From NCBI GenBank assembly GCA_016872755.1, contig VGZE01000026.1, positions 1-32,694 of the forward strand: a stretch of 32,694 bases of DNA. Direction: 5' to 3'. Every line of letters begins with the position of its first letter. Position 1 is the stretch's first letter. The translations under genes and the position numbers were made by a program. Source of the DNA: Planctomycetota bacterium (GTDB taxonomy: Bacteria; Planctomycetota; UBA1135; GCA-002686595). Below the pieces are notes generated by a model. The model had not been told where the DNA came from, ran no database searches, and worked only from the letters and a program-made list of their open reading frames with translations. Shown here one piece after another: positions 17,339 to 24,760 of this stretch.

Positions 17339-18163
17339 ATGGGCCTCAGAGTCAACACCAACATCGCCTCCATGACGTCGCAGCGCAATCTGGGCGCCGT
17401 CACCGACCGGTTGCAAGGCAACTACAGTCGGCTCTCGTCCGGGTTGCGCATCGCCACTGCCGCGGACGACGCGGCCGGCCTGGGAATCTCCGAGCGCATG
17501 CGCTCGCAGATCCGCTCGCTCGCCCAGAACGCCCGCAATGCGCTGGACGGCATCAGTCTCGCGCAGTCCGCCGAAGGCGCGCTGAACGAGACCAGCAACA
17601 CGCTCGTCCGCATGCGTGAGCTCGCGATCCAGGCGTCGAACGGCACCCTCAGCGCCGCCGACCGCGCCACGATCGATTCCGAGTTCCAGGCGCTCAAGGA
17701 GGAGATCGACCGCATCGCGGCCGAGACCGAGTTCAACGGCATTGCGTTGCTCGACGGCAGCACGACCACGGTCGAGATCCAGGTTGGTCTGGACTCGGGC
17801 GACGTCATCACGATCGATCTCCAGGACGTGACCACCACGACGATGGGCATCTCCACGACCGGCGTGACGACCGTCACCGCCGCCTCGGACTCGCTGGCAC
17901 TGATCGACAACGCGATCACGACGCTCAACACGACGCGCGGCGACATGGGCGCGGCTCAGAACCGCATCCTCAGTTCCTATCGCAGCATCAACAACACGAA
18001 GGAAAACCTCTCGGCCGCGGAGAGCCGCATCCGAGACGTCGACGTGGCCGCCGAAACGGCGGACCTGTCGCGCAACAGCATCATGCAGCAGGCTGCCGTG
18101 GCGATCCTGAGCCAGGCGAACACGCAGCCGCAGCTCGCCCTGTCACTGCTCTCAGGGCGGTAG
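17339..18163 (+). CDS. Flagellin 1
   Basis: Flagellin is the filament subunit, exported through the flagellar type III apparatus encoded by the adjacent operon. The 274-residue product contains only the conserved D0/D1 parts. The N-terminal half has NYSRLSSGLRIATAADDAAG and the FNGIALLDG motif. A short Thr-rich middle (about 145-185) replaces the variable D2/D3 domains. The C-terminal half has NLSAAESRIRDVDVAAETAD and ends QPQLALSLLSGR. The ATG lacks a strong ribosome-binding site (AGAAG about 7 nt upstream). It is divergent from the flagellar operon and followed by a GC-rich hairpin at 18194. By eye it is about three quarters identical to flagellin 2, a tandem duplicate. Confidence 0.96.
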   Translation: MGLRVNTNIASMTSQRNLGAVTDRLQGNYSRLSSGLRIATAADDAAGLGISERMRSQIRSLAQNARNALDGISLAQSAEGALNETSNTLVRMRELAIQASNGTLSAADRATIDSEFQALKEEIDRIAAETEFNGIALLDGSTTTVEIQVGLDSGDVITIDLQDVTTTTMGISTTGVTTVTAASDSLALIDNAITTLNTTRGDMGAAQNRILSSYRSINNTKENLSAAESRIRDVDVAAETADLSRNSIMQQAAVAILSQANTQPQLALSLLSGR

Positions 18164-18193
18164 GAGAAAGGCCGCTAGGGCCGATCGCTGAGC

Positions 18194-18222
18194 GGGGGGC
18201 CCCCTTCACCGGGGGCCCCCCC
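18194..18222 (+). terminator. GC-rich hairpin after flagellin 1, probable terminator
   Basis: A perfect 11-bp stem (GGGGGGCCCCC, loop TTCACC, GGGGGCCCCCC) begins 30 nt after the flagellin 1 stop. It is followed by CTATCC, not a T-run, so termination may need Rho or be partial; mRNA 3'-end protection is an alternative. Confidence 0.65.
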
Positions 18223-18423
18223 TATCCGGCGAACGAATGAGCCCGGCGGCCTCGCAACAGACCCTTGCACTCGTGACCGACCGCATCCGCAACCAAACCG
18301 AGACTCACGTCAGGCACTCATCCCCGGCCGCACGCATCGCGAGCGAGCAGGGGCGGGTGCCCGCGGTCGTTTCGGCGTCTTTCTTCGCTCTTTAGCAATC
18401 AACGACCACTCCGCGCGCGCGGT

Positions 18424-18678
18424 CGGGAGCCGAGGAGCTCCCGGTCCGAGCGAACGGAGAGCGAGCTCGCGCGCCAGCCGGAAGGCTGGGACTCGCGAGC
18501 TCCTGGAATCAACACCGCAACACGCGCCGTCCGCCGGATGGCGGGGGACAAGGGCTCGACGATCGGGCCCGGCAGGACCGCAGACCGGTCCTCCCCCGCT
18601 CCATGGGCAGAGAGAGACGGCGCGCGGCTCGCGCGGCTCCACGTGCAAACGGGCCCGAGGCACTTCGCTCGGGTCCGT
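18424..18678 (+). ncRNA. Candidate structured RNA or long 5' leader between the flagellin genes
   Basis: The 612-nt gap between the flagellins (18164-18775) has no convincing gene but a run of strong stem-loops. They are CGGGAGC/GCTCCCG (18424-18430 with 18437-18443), and a 40-nt element at 18463-18502 with outer stem GAGCTCGCG/CGCGAGCTC, inner stem CCAGCC/GGCTGG and loop GGAA. Next are an 8-bp stem GCGGGGGA/TCCCCCGC (18541-18548 with 18592-18599) enclosing AGGACCG/CGGTCCT, with which it shares base 18592, and an 11-bp stem at 18649-18659 with 18668-18678. The GGAA loop fits the GNRA class, and the 11-bp stem contains a G-U pair; both favour RNA from the plus strand. It could be the flagellin 2 leader or a separate small RNA. 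Chance folding in GC-rich DNA remains possible. Confidence 0.4.
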
Positions 18679-18746
18679 GAGGAGCGCTCGCGAGCGAATG
18701 AAGCCCCGCAGGCTCGAGAGATCCCGGCGGCTTCCGACACATCACT

Positions 18747-18756
18747 CGATTCACCC
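18747..18756 (+). promoter_or_regulatory. 10-bp motif CGATTCACCC shared by both flagellin upstream regions (copy 2)
   Basis: Second copy of the motif found at 17301-17310. Here it lies 19 nt before the flagellin 2 ATG and 8 nt before its GGGAG ribosome-binding site. It is identical over 10 bp while the flanks differ. Confidence 0.35.
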
Positions 18757-18775
18757 AGACATTGGGAGTAGATCA

Positions 18776-19597
18776 ATGGGACTTCGCGTCAATACCAACG
18801 TTTTCTCTTTGACGGCGCAGCGCAACCTCAGCACTTCGACCGACCGCCTGCAGGGCAACTATGCCAGGCTGTCGTCGGGGCTGCGCATCGCCACCGCGGC
18901 GGACGACGCCGCGGGACTCGGCATCTCGGAGCGCATGCGCTCTCAGATCCGTTCCTACGGTGCCAACCTGCGCAACACGCAGGACGGCGTTTCGCTCGCT
19001 CAGACCGCCGAAGGCGCTCTGAACGAGGTCAGCGGCAACCTCTCGCGCATGCGTGAACTGGCCATCCAGGCCACGAACGGCACGCTTTCGACGACGGACC
19101 GCGCCATCATCGACACCGAGTTCCAGGCGCTGGTCGAGGAAATCGACCGGATCTCCGCGGAAACGGAATTCAACGGGATCGCGCTGCTCGACGGCTCGGC
19201 GACGGGCGTCGACATCCAGGTCGGCGTCGACTCGGGCGACGTCATCAACATCGGCCTCACGGACGTTTCGACCTCCGCGCTGGGGCTGACGTCGGCGACG
19301 AACGTCACGTCGGCGTCCAACGCCTCCGCGGCGCTCGCTGACATCGATGCGGCGATCGACGACATCAACACGGCTCGCGGCGACCTCGGGGCCGTCACGA
19401 ACCGCCTGATGAGCTCGTACCGGTCGATCAGCAACACGCGCGAGAATCTCTCGGCCGCCGAGAGCCGGATTCGCGACGTGGACGTGGCGTCGGAAACCGC
19501 TGACCTGACGCGCAACGCCATCATGCAGCAGGCCGCGGTGTCGGTGTTGGCGCAGGCCAACGCTCAGCCGCAGCTCGCCCTGAGCCTGTTGGGCTAG
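18776..19597 (+). CDS. Flagellin 2
   Basis: Second filament subunit, 273 residues, with the same D0/D1-only layout as flagellin 1: N-terminal NYARLSSGLRIATAADDAAG, FNGIALLDG, a short Ser/Ala/Thr-rich middle, and C-terminal NLSAAESRIRDVDVASETAD ending QPQLALSLLG. The middle segment (about 143-190) and residues 60-75 differ most from flagellin 1. The frame extends 33 codons upstream, but the ATG at 18776 has a good GGGAG ribosome-binding site 7 nt away and yields the same MGLRVNTN start as its twin. A clear intrinsic terminator follows at 19668. The separate terminators and long upstream region suggest it is expressed independently of flagellin 1. Confidence 0.96.
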   Translation: MGLRVNTNVFSLTAQRNLSTSTDRLQGNYARLSSGLRIATAADDAAGLGISERMRSQIRSYGANLRNTQDGVSLAQTAEGALNEVSGNLSRMRELAIQATNGTLSTTDRAIIDTEFQALVEEIDRISAETEFNGIALLDGSATGVDIQVGVDSGDVINIGLTDVSTSALGLTSATNVTSASNASAALADIDAAIDDINTARGDLGAVTNRLMSSYRSISNTRENLSAAESRIRDVDVASETADLTRNAIMQQAAVSVLAQANAQPQLALSLLG

Positions 19598-19667
19598 TCG
19601 AGGCGGGTCGGGGGATCCGCGGCGCACAAGGCGCGCGGTTCTCCCCCGGCCCGGCACCGTGACTCTG

Positions 19668-19709
19668 ACCGGGGAGCTCGTCCGAGAGGGCGTGCTCCCC
19701 GGTCCTTTT
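19668..19709 (+). terminator. Intrinsic terminator after flagellin 2
   Basis: A perfect 10-bp stem ACCGGGGAGC / GCTCCCCGGT with a 16-nt loop is followed immediately by CCTTTT. It lies 71 nt after the flagellin 2 stop and separates the flagellin region from the amidohydrolase operon. Confidence 0.85.
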
Positions 19710-19776
19710 CGCGTCGACCCGCGGCGATCCGCACAATGTCGCGCCCACCCGCCCCCGCGCTCCGTGCGCCCGCGAC

Positions 19777-21525
19777 ATGCGAAGCCCATTCCTGTCCCCA
19801 CCCGCCTGGCATCTCCGAGCGACGCTTGTGCTGATCGCCGCGTTCTGCGTTCCGGACGCCGCGCTCCTCGCCCAGACCCGCAAGCCCATCGCCCCGCTCG
19901 CCATCCGCAATGCGCGCCTCGTCGGCGGCGAGCCCGTCTCGATCATCACGCGAGACGGACGCATCCAGTCCGTTCTCGAGCCGGGTTCCGGCATCCCGAT
20001 CGATGCCCATCCGATCGACGCGACCGGTCTCGTCGCGCTGCCCGCCTTCATCGACGCCTACACGATCGTCGGTTGTCCGGCCCGCGCGCCGGAGGCGGAT
20101 CGGGATCTGCCCACCGACGTCGGCGCGAACATCGACATCGACATGCGCGATGCGAACCGCAAGGGCGTGCAACCGTCCTACACGGCAGCCGCTGTCGCCA
20201 AGTGGACACCCGCGCAGCGCGCCGGCTGGCGCAAGGGCGGCTTCGGCCACGCGCTGGTCGCTCCGTTCGGGCAGATCCTGTGCGGTGACAGTGCGCTGTT
20301 GTCGTTGCGCGAGGCGGCGACGCGCGATGCGATCGTCGTGCCGGCCGTGTTCGCGCACGCCGGCTTCGAGACCGGCGGCGCCGGCTATCCGAGCACCGCG
20401 ATGGGCTACGTCGCGCAGCTGCGGCAGTTCTTCCTCGACGCGCGCCGGCACGCCGAGCTGCACGAACGCTATCAGGCCGGGCGTCCCGGTGTCCGTCCGG
20501 CGTGGGACGCCGACCTCGACTCGTTCCAGCCGGTGCTGCGTCGCGGGCGCAGGATCGCCGCGCGCGCCGAGCGAGCCAACGAGATCGATCGCTGGCTCGA
20601 TCTGTCGGAGGAACTGGGATTCGAGTTGGTCGTGGTCGGCGGGCGCGAGGCCTTCCACCACGCGGAACGCCTGAGCGCGCTGCGCGTGCCCGTCGTACTG
20701 ACCTGCGAGTGGGGAGAGGAGGTCGAGCTGCCCAAGGCGGTCCCGGCGGGCGAGCGTCCGCGCTACGACGTGCCGGCGGAGGTGCGCCTGGAGCAGCGGC
20801 GCAAGTGGGAGGAGCGGCGTTCCGGAGCGCTCGTCTTGCAACGGGCCGGCGTGTCGATCGCATTCGGCAGCGCGGGCGGCGCTCCAGCGGAACTGTTCGG
20901 CCGCGTGCGCAAGCTGGTCGAACTCGGATTGCCCATCGAGGTCGCGCGCCAGGCCCTGGGTGAGGGCGCGGCGCAACTGCTCGGCGTCGAGCGGCGCATC
21001 GGTCGGCTCGCGGCCGGCCAGGAGACAGGCATCGCGTTGTGGACCGCCGACCCGCTCGATCCGGCCAACAAGTCCGCGCGTCTGCGGTGGATCGTGCTCG
21101 ACGGCGCGGCCGAGGAGTTCGTGCCCGGGGACGGGCTCGAGAACCCGCCCGCGCCTGGCGTGGACCTCGGCGGCAAGTGGACGCTCGCGTTGGTCGGTGA
21201 GGGCGCCGGGCCGAAGCTGGGCGATGCGACGCTGTGGATGGAACTCGACGGCTCGCTGCGAGGCACCGTGCTGCTGCGCGAGCGCCCGGATGGCGAGGCC
21301 AAGGGCGGCGAGATCAAGGGCAAGGTCGGCGGCAAGCAGGCGCGCCTGACCGGAAAGCTCGGCGCCGCGGCCGACGATCCAGCCTGGACGATCGATCTCA
21401 AGTGGAAGGAAGGACGTTGGAGCGGCGAGTTCAAGGCCCAACTGCCCGGCGGAAGCTACGAGGCCAGTGTCGAGTTCACGCAGGTGCACGAGCACGTGGA
21501 AGGGTGCTGCGAAGATGATCACTGA
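19777..21525 (+). CDS. Exported amidohydrolase-family pseudoenzyme with His/Cys-rich tail
   Basis: The 582-residue product has a signal peptide (hydrophobic core about 15-32). A composite amidohydrolase fold resembling imidazolonepropionase-like enzymes follows (LAIRNARLVGGEP at the start, RIGRLAAGQETGIALWTADP near 410-430). The first metal motif, normally D-x-H-x-H after the entry strand, reads FIDAYTIVG (91-99), so both histidines are absent and metal-dependent hydrolysis is unlikely. A beta-rich C-terminal domain (about 465-570, LGGKWTLALVGEG, then ELDGSLRGTVLL) follows, ending HEHVEGCCEDDH, a potential metal-binding tail. It overlaps the following gene by 11 nt, suggesting a complex with it. 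No clear ribosome-binding site precedes the ATG. Confidence 0.85.
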   Translation: MRSPFLSPPAWHLRATLVLIAAFCVPDAALLAQTRKPIAPLAIRNARLVGGEPVSIITRDGRIQSVLEPGSGIPIDAHPIDATGLVALPAFIDAYTIVGCPARAPEADRDLPTDVGANIDIDMRDANRKGVQPSYTAAAVAKWTPAQRAGWRKGGFGHALVAPFGQILCGDSALLSLREAATRDAIVVPAVFAHAGFETGGAGYPSTAMGYVAQLRQFFLDARRHAELHERYQAGRPGVRPAWDADLDSFQPVLRRGRRIAARAERANEIDRWLDLSEELGFELVVVGGREAFHHAERLSALRVPVVLTCEWGEEVELPKAVPAGERPRYDVPAEVRLEQRRKWEERRSGALVLQRAGVSIAFGSAGGAPAELFGRVRKLVELGLPIEVARQALGEGAAQLLGVERRIGRLAAGQETGIALWTADPLDPANKSARLRWIVLDGAAEEFVPGDGLENPPAPGVDLGGKWTLALVGEGAGPKLGDATLWMELDGSLRGTVLLRERPDGEAKGGEIKGKVGGKQARLTGKLGAAADDPAWTIDLKWKEGRWSGEFKAQLPGGSYEASVEFTQVHEHVEGCCEDDH

Positions 21526-24142
21526 CAAGAACGGGCTGGTCGCGCTGGCCCTGAGCCTATGCGCGGCATCGGCGCAGGAATCCGTGCCTGCGAGCGGCGC
21601 GGCGAGCTCGCCCGCCCCTGCCGCGAAGCACGCGATCGAGACCGACGCATCGCGCAAGCCGACCCTGCGCACCGGCGGCAACGTGTTGATCCGCGGCGCG
21701 ACGGTGCACTCCGCGGTCGAGCCGGCGCGCGTGGCCGATGTGCTGGTGAGCGGCGGCAAGATCCGCGCGATCGCCAAGGGGCTCGAGCTGCCCGAAGGCG
21801 TGGTCGTCGTCGACGGGCGCGGCAAGCACCTGGCTCCGGGTGCGATCGACACGCACTCGCACATGGCGATCGACGGCGACGTCAACGAGGGAACGCTGAC
21901 GATCACGGCGGACTGCGACATCACCGACGTGCTCGACCCATTCGACATCGGGATGTACCGAGCGCTGGCCGGCGGAACGACCTCCGCGCAGCTCTTGCAC
22001 GGATCGGCCAATGCGATCGGCGGGCGCAGCGAGGTGATCAAGCACCGTTGGCCGGAGACGGATCCCGACCGCCTGCGGTTCGATGGCGCGCCGCAGGGCA
22101 TCAAGTTCGCGCTGGGCGAGAATCCCAAGCGCTCGAACTGGGGCATCGACAACACGCGCTTCCCGAACACCCGCATGGGCGTCGAAGCGGTCTACCTTCG
22201 CGCTTTCGAGCGCGCGCGCGAGTACCGCGCCGAGTGGCAGCGCTACGAGAAGGCGCGCGCCGGCGGCGAGGATCCCGCGCCGCCGCGCAAGGACGTGCGC
22301 CTGGAGGTGCTGGCCGGCATCCTCGACGGATCCGTGCAGGTGCACTCGCACTGCTATCGAGCCGACGAGATCCTGATGCTGATTCGTGTGGCGGAGCAGT
22401 TCGGCTTCCGCATCCAGACCTTCCAGCACGTGCTCGAGGGCTACAAGGTCGCGTTCGAGATCGCGCGCCACGGCGCGGGCGCTTCGTCGTTCAGCGACTG
22501 GTGGGCGTTCAAGATCGAGGCCTACGACGCGGTGCCGCAGAATCCGGCGATCCTGGACGAGGCCGGCGTCGTGTCGACGATCAATTCCGACAGCGCGGAA
22601 CTCGTGCGGCATCTCTATCAGGAGGCCGGCAAGAGCGTGCGCTACGCGGGCATGGATCGCGTGCGCGCGCTGCGGCTGGCGACCCTGAACTCGGCGATTC
22701 AACTCGGAATCCAGCAGCGCGTCGGATCGATCGAAGTCGGCAAGGACGCCGACCTCGCGCTCTTCGACGGCGATCCGCTCGAGTTCACTTCGAAGTGCGA
22801 GCTGACGCTCGTGGACGGCGAGGTGCTGTTCGAGCGCCGTGACGTCCACGGCCTGGGCGCCAACCCGGCACGGCTGCGCGAGCTGCGCGAGCCCGATCGC
22901 TCGGCCGCGATGGCGAAGGAAGGCGCGTGGGTCGCGATCGTCGGCGGCACACTTCATCCGGTCACCGGCAGCCCGATCGAGAACGGCGTGCTGCTCGTTC
23001 GCGGCGGTCGTATCGCGGCGCTGGGAGCCGGTCTCGCAGTGCCTGCCGGCGCGCTCGTCATCGACGCAACCGGCAAGCACGTGTGGCCCGGGATGATCGC
23101 GCTGGGAGCGTCCACGGGTCTGCGCGAGATCGGTTCGGTGCGCGGAACGATGGACGTCGGCGAGATCGGCGGCAATCAGCCCGACGTGCGCGCGACCGCG
23201 TCGATCCACCCGGATTCGGCGCACATCGGCGTCACTCGAACCGCGGGCATCACGCGCTCGGAGAGCTCGCCGCAGCACGGCGGGCCCATGCGAGGACAGA
23301 GCGTCCTGATCGGGCTGGCCGGAGAGACCTGGGAGGAGATGCTGCTCGTCGATCGCGCGATGTTGCACATCGCCTTCCCGTACACCGCGAACGACGCCAA
23401 GGACAAACCGGAGCTCCCGGCCGTGCAGGAACTCGCGCGGCTGTTGGCCGACGCGCGCGAGTACGCACGCGTGGACGAGCTCGCGCGCGATGGACGCTGC
23501 GCGCCGCCGGCCTTCGATCCGCGCCTCGAGGCGCTGGTGCCCTATGCGCGCGGTGAGAAACGCGTGGCGCTGCATGCGTCGAACGCACAGACGATCCTGG
23601 ACGCGCTGGCCTTCGCCGAGCGTGAGAAGCTCGCGATCGTGCTGTACGGAGCGAGCGAGGGGTGGAAGGTCGCCGCCGACATCGCGCGCGCGGACGTGCC
23701 GGTCGTCGCCGGGCCGGTGCTGGGCATGCCGGGTTCCGAGTACGACCCGTACGACTGCGCCTACGCGAATCCGGCCCTGCTCCATCGCGCGGGCGTCGAC
23801 GTCGCGATTTCTTCCTTCGACTCGGAGAATCCGCGCATGTTGCCGCACCACGCGGCGGCCGCCGCGGCCTACGGGTTGCCCCTCGAAGAGGCGGTGCGCG
23901 CGGTCACCTATCGCGCGGCCGAGGTGCTCGGGCTGGAGCGCGAACTCGGCAGCCTGCAGCCCGGCAAGCGCGCCGACATCGTGATCACGACCGGGCACCT
24001 GCTCGCGACCACCTCGCGCGTCGATGCGCTCTTGATCGACGGTGAGGCGATCGACATGGAAGATCGGCAGGCCGAGTTGGCGCAGCGCTATCGCGAACGC
24101 CTGAAGCGCTTGCAGGCAGGGCAGCGTCAGCCAGGTCGCTGA
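21515..24142 (+). CDS. Exported double-domain amidohydrolase (active domain plus inactive domain)
   Basis: The 875-residue product has a short signal peptide (to about residue 21) and two amidohydrolase domains. Domain 1 (about 55-450) has an intact-looking site: DTHSHM (H114, H116), GIKFALGENPK (K197), VHSHCYRADE (H277, H279), FQHVLEGYK (H305) and NSDS (D358), typical of imidazolonepropionase-like or Xaa-Pro dipeptidase-like COG1228 enzymes. Domain 2 (about 470-870) starts with a similar entry strand (VAIVGGTLHPVTG) but its metal motif reads GMIALGAS, lacking the histidines; a late SFDSEN and the closing GSLQPGKRADIVI are kept. The ATG at 21515, with AAGGG 10 nt upstream, overlaps the previous gene by 11 nt; the frame's earlier ATG at 21467 lacks a signal peptide. 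The substrate is unknown; acyl peptides or cyclic amides are typical for relatives. Confidence 0.9.
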   Translation: MITDKNGLVALALSLCAASAQESVPASGAASSPAPAAKHAIETDASRKPTLRTGGNVLIRGATVHSAVEPARVADVLVSGGKIRAIAKGLELPEGVVVVDGRGKHLAPGAIDTHSHMAIDGDVNEGTLTITADCDITDVLDPFDIGMYRALAGGTTSAQLLHGSANAIGGRSEVIKHRWPETDPDRLRFDGAPQGIKFALGENPKRSNWGIDNTRFPNTRMGVEAVYLRAFERAREYRAEWQRYEKARAGGEDPAPPRKDVRLEVLAGILDGSVQVHSHCYRADEILMLIRVAEQFGFRIQTFQHVLEGYKVAFEIARHGAGASSFSDWWAFKIEAYDAVPQNPAILDEAGVVSTINSDSAELVRHLYQEAGKSVRYAGMDRVRALRLATLNSAIQLGIQQRVGSIEVGKDADLALFDGDPLEFTSKCELTLVDGEVLFERRDVHGLGANPARLRELREPDRSAAMAKEGAWVAIVGGTLHPVTGSPIENGVLLVRGGRIAALGAGLAVPAGALVIDATGKHVWPGMIALGASTGLREIGSVRGTMDVGEIGGNQPDVRATASIHPDSAHIGVTRTAGITRSESSPQHGGPMRGQSVLIGLAGETWEEMLLVDRAMLHIAFPYTANDAKDKPELPAVQELARLLADAREYARVDELARDGRCAPPAFDPRLEALVPYARGEKRVALHASNAQTILDALAFAEREKLAIVLYGASEGWKVAADIARADVPVVAGPVLGMPGSEYDPYDCAYANPALLHRAGVDVAISSFDSENPRMLPHHAAAAAAYGLPLEEAVRAVTYRAAEVLGLERELGSLQPGKRADIVITTGHLLATTSRVDALLIDGEAIDMEDRQAELAQRYRERLKRLQAGQRQPGR

Positions 24143-24167
24143 GGGCGAGTCCTCCGCGGCGCCGGCT

Positions 24168-24308
24168 TCAGGCGGCGATACGGACGAGAACCACCACGAA
24201 CGCGACCCACAAGACGAGGCCGAGCATGCGCTCGAGCTGGTGCTGGCGGATCGCCAAGCTCCACGCTGAGACCACGGCGGCCGGCGCCTGTCGGAGGTTG
24301 CGATGCAT
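24168..24308 (-). CDS. Possible small tail-anchored membrane protein
   Basis: A 46-codon frame starting with ATG at 24308 encodes a polar N-terminal half and a C-terminal hydrophobic helix (LGLVLWVAFVVVLVRIAA), the layout of a small tail-anchored protein. It fills much of the 315-nt gap between the amidohydrolase and zinc-knuckle genes and converges on the former. The ribosome-binding site is weak and I recognise no family, so it may be chance. Apart from this frame I see no gene or clear promoter in 24143-24457. Confidence 0.35.
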   Translation of the reverse strand: MHRNLRQAPAAVVSAWSLAIRQHQLERMLGLVLWVAFVVVLVRIAA

Positions 24309-24457
24309 GTCTGGTCTATCCGCGCCACCAGGGCCGGTTACAGGCGGCCGGGAGGGCGCCGGGGATTGGAAGGCGTCGGAACGCGTGGCAAGCTGCGTAG
24401 GGTTCACGACCAGCGCAGTGCAGTTTCCGTGCCGTAGCGAACCGAACGCACAATCCG

Positions 24458-24754
24458 ATGAGCGACAAGGAAGCCAAGATCGAGTGCCCGTGCTGCCACA
24501 GCGAGCTGCGCGTGGATCTGCTGACCGGCAAGCTCAGCTCTTGGTTACGTGCCGGTGACTCCGCGCCGGCGCATGGCGCGGACCCGTCCCAGCGCTGGGA
24601 TGCCTCGGCCGACCGCGTGAAGGGACGCTTGGCCGGCAATGAGGACAGGCTCGACCGCGAACTGGGCAAGGAGCGCGAGCGCTCACAGAACCTGGACGAT
24701 GTGTTCGACGCCGCCAAGAAGCGCGCGACCCGCCGCGGCGATCAGTCGTCCTGA
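24458..24754 (+). CDS. Small hypothetical protein with N-terminal zinc knuckle
   Basis: The 98-residue product begins with IECPCCHSELRVDLLTGKL, a single CxxC knuckle (C10, C13) on a beta-hairpin as seen in half zinc ribbons. The rest is a highly charged Arg/Asp/Glu-rich helical tail (about 50-98, RLAGNEDRLDRELGKERERS). With only one pair of ligands, zinc binding would need H14, C12 or dimerisation. Its stop is 6 nt from the stop of the converging copper ATPase gene. No ribosome-binding site is evident before the ATG. Function unknown. Confidence 0.7.
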   Translation: MSDKEAKIECPCCHSELRVDLLTGKLSSWLRAGDSAPAHGADPSQRWDASADRVKGRLAGNEDRLDRELGKERERSQNLDDVFDAAKKRATRRGDQSS

Positions 24755-24760
24755 CGAGCC

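Noticed and set aside
18504..18519. TGGAATC-N4-CCGCA as a sigma-54 promoter for flagellin 2
   Set aside because: Spacing is right but only about 7 of 12 positions match and it lies within the stem-loop region; such matches are expected by chance.
18685..18696. 12-nt palindrome CGCTCGCGAGCG as an operator
   Set aside because: Composed of CG-rich words that recur throughout the window; not distinctive enough on its own.
18538..18771. 77-codon plus-strand frame between the flagellins
   Set aside because: No ribosome-binding site, no recognisable sequence, and it coincides with the stem-loop region; minus-strand frames there are equally unconvincing.
19594..22176. 860-codon minus-strand open frame over flagellin 2's end and the amidohydrolases
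   Set aside because: It is antisense to two well-supported genes, crosses a terminator and shows no recognisable motifs.
21557..24328. 923-codon minus-strand open frame
   Set aside because: Antisense shadow of the double-domain amidohydrolase; composition is typical of a GC-rich reverse frame.
24447..24454. CGCACAAT as a -10 box for the zinc-knuckle gene (also seen at 19730-19737)
   Set aside because: It is only 3 nt from the ATG, too close for a transcript to include the start codon, and no -35 box fits.
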